A stretch of DNA of 64,000 bases from the NCBI RefSeq assembly GCF_021018895.1, contig NC_079377.1:18687501-18751500 (forward strand), in the 5' to 3' direction. Positions 30,603-64,000 of this stretch are shown in pieces. Numbering within the stretch: the first letter of the stretch is position 1; every line of letters begins with the position of its first letter. The notes beneath the pieces were generated by a model. That model searched no databases. It was not told where the DNA came from and saw nothing but the letters and a program-made list of their open reading frames with translations. Origin of the DNA: Seriola aureovittata (Eukaryota; Chordata; Actinopteri; Carangiformes; Carangidae). The translations under genes and the position numbers were made by a program.

Positions 30603-31984
30603 ATACACAAAGTTCTGTCAGAGAACCCGAAGTTCAGTCCTGTCTCTACAACTTAATCGAACTGCAAAACATGACTGTAATAAAGCCCTGATAAATACTG
30701 TGGATCTCTGTTTTTTAAAGTTAAAACCGATGTGATAACGTTATATTTGTGGCAGGACACCAGCTTTAGAGTTTGCCACCTGAGTAGGATCAGTACCACA
30801 AATACAATCACAACATCACAAAACTAAGTACCAGCTGCGACGTGGATCATCGTAAACGTGACTCATACCTCTCTCGCCTCGCAGTGTCTCCCTCATCTCT
30901 GTGCTGTACCTCCGTACAATAAGTCACCTAAAACATACAACATAAACGCCAAAAATACATGTATTTACTGATCAGAATCGAGGCGTTCCCAAACATACAC
31001 ACTTGTCTCTGACTATCAAATACAAAAACGTGGTCAAGCAGCTTAACAGTCACTCCAAAAGTGACCTCATGTAGAACTGAACTCAAGAGATTTAGAAATA
31101 TCAGGAGGATTCATCAACCAACTAAGTGTCAAAGCAGAAAATAAAACTCACTTAATGCCAAGAGTGATTATTGTGGTTCAGATGGGAGAAGAGAGAAGTT
31201 AGGTGCCAACTTCCCAGCCAATCCACTTTTGGCAGCCAGATTCCTACTCTGCTAAACCTCCTGAGAACATGCAATAGCAACCCATACACACAGACACACA
31301 CAAACAGACACACACACAGACAAAAAATACCACCATAACATATGTGCAGAAACATACAGAATATTCATACTTCACACTCCTTGACAACTTAGATTGTTTT
31401 TCTATGAAACACACAAAGAGAGTCACACACAACCAGGAGACAGCTGTGACTTGGTAAACTTTGTTTTTTGGCAGCGTCTGACTGTCGACAGGTTAACACC
31501 GGTGGGTGGTAGACAATATGTGGTGTCAGTGATGGAGCAGGAGAGAAGGGTGAGCGAGTGTGTGCGCGTGTGTATGTGAGTGTGTTTGGTTGGTTGTGTG
31601 TAAGATGAAGGTGGAGTTGGGGGGGTAGAGATCCTGCAGAGTGGGGCAACAACACCCACACACTCTTGCCCACATTGGCAGAGCCAGGCTGTATGCCAGG
31701 CGCCCCGTGGAGACACACACCAACTGGGCTCCACACTCAGGGAGGAAGAGACCCCCGCAACGCACACACACCCTCTTCATGTACAGATACTGTAGCATAA
31801 GCCAAAGATGGAAGTACTTTTAGCTGTAGTTTTTATAAGTCGGCATTTTCTTAGTTTACTTTTTGCGACTGTAATTGAGTTTCACATTTACAAATGTAAA
31901 ATGTACGCGCTCGATACTTTCTTGAAGCTGGTACCAACAGCAGATGCAATACTTTATTGCTGCAACTCAAAATTATTTTCATTA
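30600..31984. other. Unassigned non-coding sequence
   Basis: No gene, mobile element or long simple repeat recognised. A short imperfect CA region is at 31,285-31,325 and TG-rich sequence at 31,550-31,600. Confidence 0.6.
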
Positions 31985-32183
31985 TTGGTTAATCTGTTGA
32001 TTATCTTCTAATAATTAATAATAATCTAACTGATGAATTGTTTGGTTCATAAAATGTCTGAAAATAGCAGAAAATGCCTTCACTAAGTCCAAAGTGGCAT
32101 CATTCAGACTGTTTGTTTTGTCCAACAAACAGTCTCATACCCAGATATATTCCGTCTACTATCATAGAGGTCTAAATGCAAAT

Positions 32184-32197
32184 ATTCATAATTAAGA
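32184..32197 (+). repeat. Left target-site duplication of the SINE
   Basis: ATTCATAATTAAGA; the identical first 14 bases recur at 32,401-32,414 right after the SINE poly-A tail. Confidence 0.85.
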
Positions 32198-32400
32198 GGA
32201 GTGCCTCAGTGGCTCACCTGGTAGAGCGTGTATCACATGGGCTTAGTCCCAACCGCAGCGGCCACTGGTTCGAATCTGACCCATGGTCCTTTGCTGCATG
32301 TCATCCCCTCTCTCCCTGACTTTCCTGTCTCTCTCACTTCACTATCTGAATAAATGCAAAAAAATGCCCCCAAAAAATAACTTGAAAAAAAAAAAAAAAA
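32198..32400 (+). mobile_element. tRNA-derived SINE with poly-A tail
   Basis: The head has a Pol III A box (GTGGCTCACCTGGTAGAGCG region, 32,208-32,230) and B box GGTTCGAATCT (32,267-32,277). It continues with the body typical of percomorph tRNA-SINEs (CCATGGTCCTTTGCTGCATG, then TCATCCCCTCTCTCCCTGAC, TTTCCTGTCTCTCTCAC) and AATAAATGCAAAAAAATGCC, and ends in an A tail of 17. Flanked by perfect 14 bp target-site duplications, so the insertion is complete and comparatively recent. Confidence 0.95.
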
Positions 32401-32414
32401 ATTCATAATTAAGA
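32401..32414 (+). repeat. Right target-site duplication of the SINE
   Basis: ATTCATAATTAAGA directly after the A tail. Confidence 0.85.
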
Positions 32415-32500
32415 AGCTAAAACCAGTGATCAATCAAATTAGCAGCTGATTAATTTCTCTCGATTCATTAATCAATTAATCAAATAATCCTTTCAGCTCT

Positions 32501-33476
32501 GCACCACTTTTCTTACCAGTGCCTTTGAGCTTGATAGACATGTAAGTCACCGTTGTAATTAACAGTAGACCTGTCAGGGATGATTCATAGGTATCTGAAA
32601 TCTCAATTTACTGATTATTACAGAGTGAACTGTTAAGTGGAAATAGTGAATGAATGAATGAATTATGGGACATTGTCTACTTATGCCTGTGTTATTGTGA
32701 ATCCAGCTTTTGAGCCTAACCGGTACATCACTTTTGAGCTCAGTTAGTTCAGATGCCACCAAACCAGACACAATTTATCATGAATTACCTCCTTGTTAAA
32801 TTATTCATTTGAGCCATGGAGGCGTGAAACAACACAGCCATAAATAAATAATCTGATATAAGACCACTTCACACCCTAATTTTAAGGCCTAACCATTTTT
32901 CTGTGTTTCATCTAGTGCACATTTAGTAATTGCTAGACATTAATGCAGTTATAGAGCTCAGTGGATCGCCACAAGTGACTGATGGGAGTCTATGACTAGT
33001 TTATTCTCTCCACCACATTATATATGAAAAAAGGTTGTGGTTTTTCATCAGAGAACAGCAGCCTGATGAAGCAGACAGCAGGAGAATAAACTGCTGATGA
33101 CACAAAAAACGCTGTGTCAACAAATATTAAAACAATCCTTATAAAAATTTTTTTAAAAAATCAACATTAGATGTAGAGCGGATGGACTGTTTGGGGACAG
33201 ATTGTGAAGAAAACTGTTCTTTTTTCTAAGGCCTGCGCTAATCCCTGATGATACACAAACATAGGATGCTTTTTGCAAAAGCAAAAATGTTTAAAAATAT
33301 TACTGGAAACGCAACCTTGACTGAGGAATTAACAAATCATCACTGTACAGATCAGGTGTTTATTTGCTTGTAAACAACACATGAAATGTCTCTAAAAATG
33401 TGATAAGGATGTCAAAAACTGTACTTTTACTCTGGTGTATGTACGGTTTTTGGTTGTATTATGTGTATTTGCGCAC
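32501..33476. other. sdccag8: Left-hand intron or flank of sdccag8, no gene seen
   Basis: AT-rich unique sequence. In the minus-strand sense it begins just after the exon 16 donor. I searched it and everything to the left by eye for the expected C-terminal exon(s) of SDCCAG8 (Gln/Leu-rich, coiled-coil) and found none. Confidence 0.6.
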
Positions 33477-62258
<28,782 letters not shown>

Positions 62259-62314
62259 TGATGTATAACTGACGTTATTTCACGTTATCTTACTAACCAA
62301 ACATGCTAGGCTAA

Positions 62315-62350
62315 CTAAACATGCACAACTACAACAACAACAACGATCAT
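62315..62350 (-). other. Upstream ORF 2 in the sdccag8 5' leader (if transcribed)
   Basis: ATG at 62,350-62,348, twelve codons including the stop, Val-rich because of GTT repeats. Its ATG overlaps the stop of the preceding upstream ORF (ATGA). Depends on the unknown transcription start. Confidence 0.3.
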
Positions 62351-62373
62351 ATTTCGCACGTCGTAACGGTCAT
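62347..62373 (-). other. Upstream ORF 1 in the sdccag8 5' leader (if transcribed)
   Basis: ATG ACC GTT ACG ACG then TGC GAA ATA TGA, nine codons including stop, about 90 bases before the main ATG. Depends on the transcription start lying further upstream. Confidence 0.3.
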
Positions 62374-62523
62374 CGGTTCTCAACGTTGATGTGTTTGTTT
62401 TATAAAACCTGTGTGCCCCGGGATGGTTTTCTTCCACCATGTAACCTATGTGACCGCCCCGCGCGGAGTTCAGTCAGTGTGTACATGAATACCAAAACGA
62501 GGCAACCATCTGCCAACGGCTCC

Positions 62524-62531
62524 CACTTCCG
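62524..62531 (-). promoter_or_regulatory. ETS/GABPA-type site
   Basis: CACTTCCG on plus, CGGAAGTG on minus; it overlaps the perfect palindrome TCCGAATTCGGA at 62,528-62,539. Confidence 0.5.
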
Positions 62532-62538
62532 AATTCGG

Positions 62539-62558
62539 AGATGCTGGGAGTTGTAGTC
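62539..62558 (-). promoter_or_regulatory. ZNF143/THAP11 (STAF/SBS2-type) motif
   Basis: On minus ACTACAACTCCCAGCATCTC, close to the remembered consensus ACTACAATTCCCAGCATGC. Confidence 0.7.
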
Positions 62559-62639
62559 ATTGTGTCTCGTCACAATTAGTAGTTTCACGGCTGCGGCCCT
62601 GTGGTGAATACGGCGTATTGCAACTTAACACACAAAACC

Positions 62640-62765
62640 TCAGCAGACTTCAGTGGTACGAGCAATGAAGAAGTACTCAGAATACCACAGTGTTACAATA
62701 CTTACAAAGTACTGCATTCAAAGTCCCACTTAAGTAAAAATACAGAAGACCTGACATGATAATCA
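62640..62765 (+). mobile_element. Degenerate second copy of the hAT-like CAGTGGTGG element
   Basis: CAGTGGTACGAGCAATGAAG, AAGTACTCAGAATACCACAG, TACAAAGTACTGCATTCAAA and CCCACTTAAGTAAAAATACA follow the order of the copy at 17,768. Only the left part is present. Confidence 0.6.
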
Positions 62766-64000
62766 TCACATTATCAATATGCAGGTAGATTTGTCTCAAT
62801 ATTATCTGTGTGAACAGATTGACAATCCGTTAAATGTGTGATCTGTAAATATAAAACCTTACACAAATACAAAAAATACATTTGTAAACCCACATAAATA
62901 AAATATAAAAAGGATTTGCATATTTCCCAACCTGTGGGTCTGTCCCATCCAAACAAGATATATCGGAGGGGTAATTAAATAAGTAATGGTGAAGAAAAGA
63001 AGAAAAATTTATATAATTCTGTTTTGGTTTTTTTTTAGGACTTTTGTCAAAGTTTTTCTTTTTTGTAAAATATTTGAGAGTTTTATTACCTATTTGGGCC
63101 TGAATCAGCTATTTTAATGAAACAATGTGAGACATTTAGAGGAGAACAACTCATAGATATCTGACAGATGACAAGGGCCCCCAACAAGACACTTCTTTTT
63201 TGTAAGGGGACACAAGAAGAAGGCTGGGAACCACAGGAGAGTATTAAAATGAATTTAAATAGATGGACTTAAAGTAAAATGTTACTGTGTATGAGCCCCA
63301 TATGTAATAGGCCTATTTGTTATATATTTGGCATCTGAACAAAATACAGTTACGGCAAGCCCTTGGTATCAGAAAATAAATCAGCCCTACCTTATACATG
63401 AGCTATAACAACACAAAAGGCTCATGGTGATTTGCAGGGGTGTTTCTTTGAAGAGTGATTTGGAGTTTGTGCCCTGTAGTGGTCAAAAATACAAGTAGTT
63501 ATTTTGGACAATTTTCTGGACATCTAGGTAATTTCCAGTCTCATTTGTTAATTACATTTGACAAGAAAAAGCTTCAATGATTGCCATAGGGAAATTACTG
63601 CTGCAATAGAGAATATGATGCAGATAAGAATATAAACCGCAAGAGAACTATTAATGCAATAAAAATAGCTTGAGAACAATACTGCAGACAAAGAAAGTTA
63701 AGAGTCCTGTAGCTATGGGGTTAAAGTTCCCCTGGTGTTTGGCACTGATCTGCTGCACATTGCCCTCTGTCACTTTCACTTTTTTCATGGCAGGCCAGTG
63801 AGTCACCATCAGACAACTGCGTGCAGAGGCATGCGAACAAAGATCAGATTGCTGATACAAGGTGAATAACAGGGTGATCACTTAGGGGATTATTCAGAAC
63901 TGCTTTCAAATAGGCAATTTGGTTGTGAAATTGTGGACATTTTACATGAAGAAATGGGCAGGCCTATCACTTTATTTCAACCCCTCTATTTAGCATTTAT
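62766..64000. other. Upstream flank, no gene seen
   Basis: AT-rich unique sequence to the right edge. Open frames (for example 63,651-63,881 minus) show no family signature. No exon of a divergent neighbour gene recognised. Confidence 0.6.

Larger units (their letters stand above)
31985..32500 (+). repeat. Fish dispersed repeat (GATTAGTTGATCGACAG family, reverse orientation), split by a SINE
   Basis: Left part 31,985-32,183 begins TTGGTTAATCTGTTGATTAT and includes CATAAAATGTCTGAAAATAG and TTTTGTCCAACAAACAGTCT. The right part 32,415-32,500 ends ATTAATCAAATAATCCTTTC. Together they give the same family as 17,431-17,680, interrupted by the SINE at 32,198-32,400. Confidence 0.75.
62375..62600 (-). 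promoter_or_regulatory. sdccag8: Candidate sdccag8 promoter
   Basis: CpG-containing region (GACCGCCCCGCGCGGAGTTC at about 62,452-62,471) directly upstream of exon 1, with ZNF143/THAP11-type and ETS-type motifs and no clear TATA box at a fitting distance. This is the motif set of housekeeping, often bidirectional promoters. In human, CEP170 lies divergently on this side, so a divergent partner to the right is possible; none is seen up to 64,000. Confidence 0.6.

Overview
The window looks like nuclear DNA from a teleost, probably a percomorph fish. It has a split vertebrate gene with GT/AG introns, dozens of long CA/TG microsatellites, and fish-type dispersed repeats (Tc1, a CR1/L2/Rex1-type LINE, Ty3/Gypsy, tRNA-derived SINEs, a hAT-like MITE). 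No bacterial-style genes or operons are present.

Left end (1 to about 13,600): a tandem minisatellite of 26 and 36 bp monomers that runs off the left edge. Embedded in it at irregular intervals are 19 copies of an ~80 bp module carrying an intact Pol III-style A box and B box. From memory of tRNA-Val genes, the module aligns without gaps to tRNA-Val(CAC) through the D arm, anticodon loop and T loop. Two subfamilies exist, with and without a TTTT Pol III terminator, and the modules define higher-order repeats (about 1.6 kb units and longer block duplications). This is the most unusual structure in the window.

Next (13,745 to 19,860): a graveyard of dead mobile elements, namely a 5'-truncated LINE on minus, an internally deleted Ty3/Gypsy element on minus, two non-autonomous fish repeats, and a Tc1 transposase remnant on plus.

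From 33,477 to 62,258 on the minus strand lie 16 consecutive coding exons of sdccag8, the centrosomal/ciliary coiled-coil protein (human SDCCAG8/CCCAP, ciliopathy loci NPHP10/BBS16). All splice phases agree and the joined reading frame encodes 637 residues plus two bases. Exons 1 to 13 are packed in 6.5 kb. Exons 14 to 16 are separated by introns of 15.9, 4.5 and 1.5 kb. The last roughly 50 to 60 residues expected from the human protein were not found, so the gene probably continues past the left edge, which would make the satellite and the element graveyard intronic. Upstream of exon 1 is a promoter-like region with ZNF143/THAP11-type and ETS-type motifs and two overlapping short upstream ORFs.

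Possible splicing-control features stand out: an unbroken UG repeat in place of the polypyrimidine tract before exon 16, a CA repeat directly after the exon 8 donor, and three tandem copies of the exon 13 donor junction. The remaining DNA is intron or flank holding microsatellites, a SINE nested in an older repeat, and a few non-repetitive islands that may be regulatory. All identifications rest on reading the sequence and on remembered family features; no database search was run.
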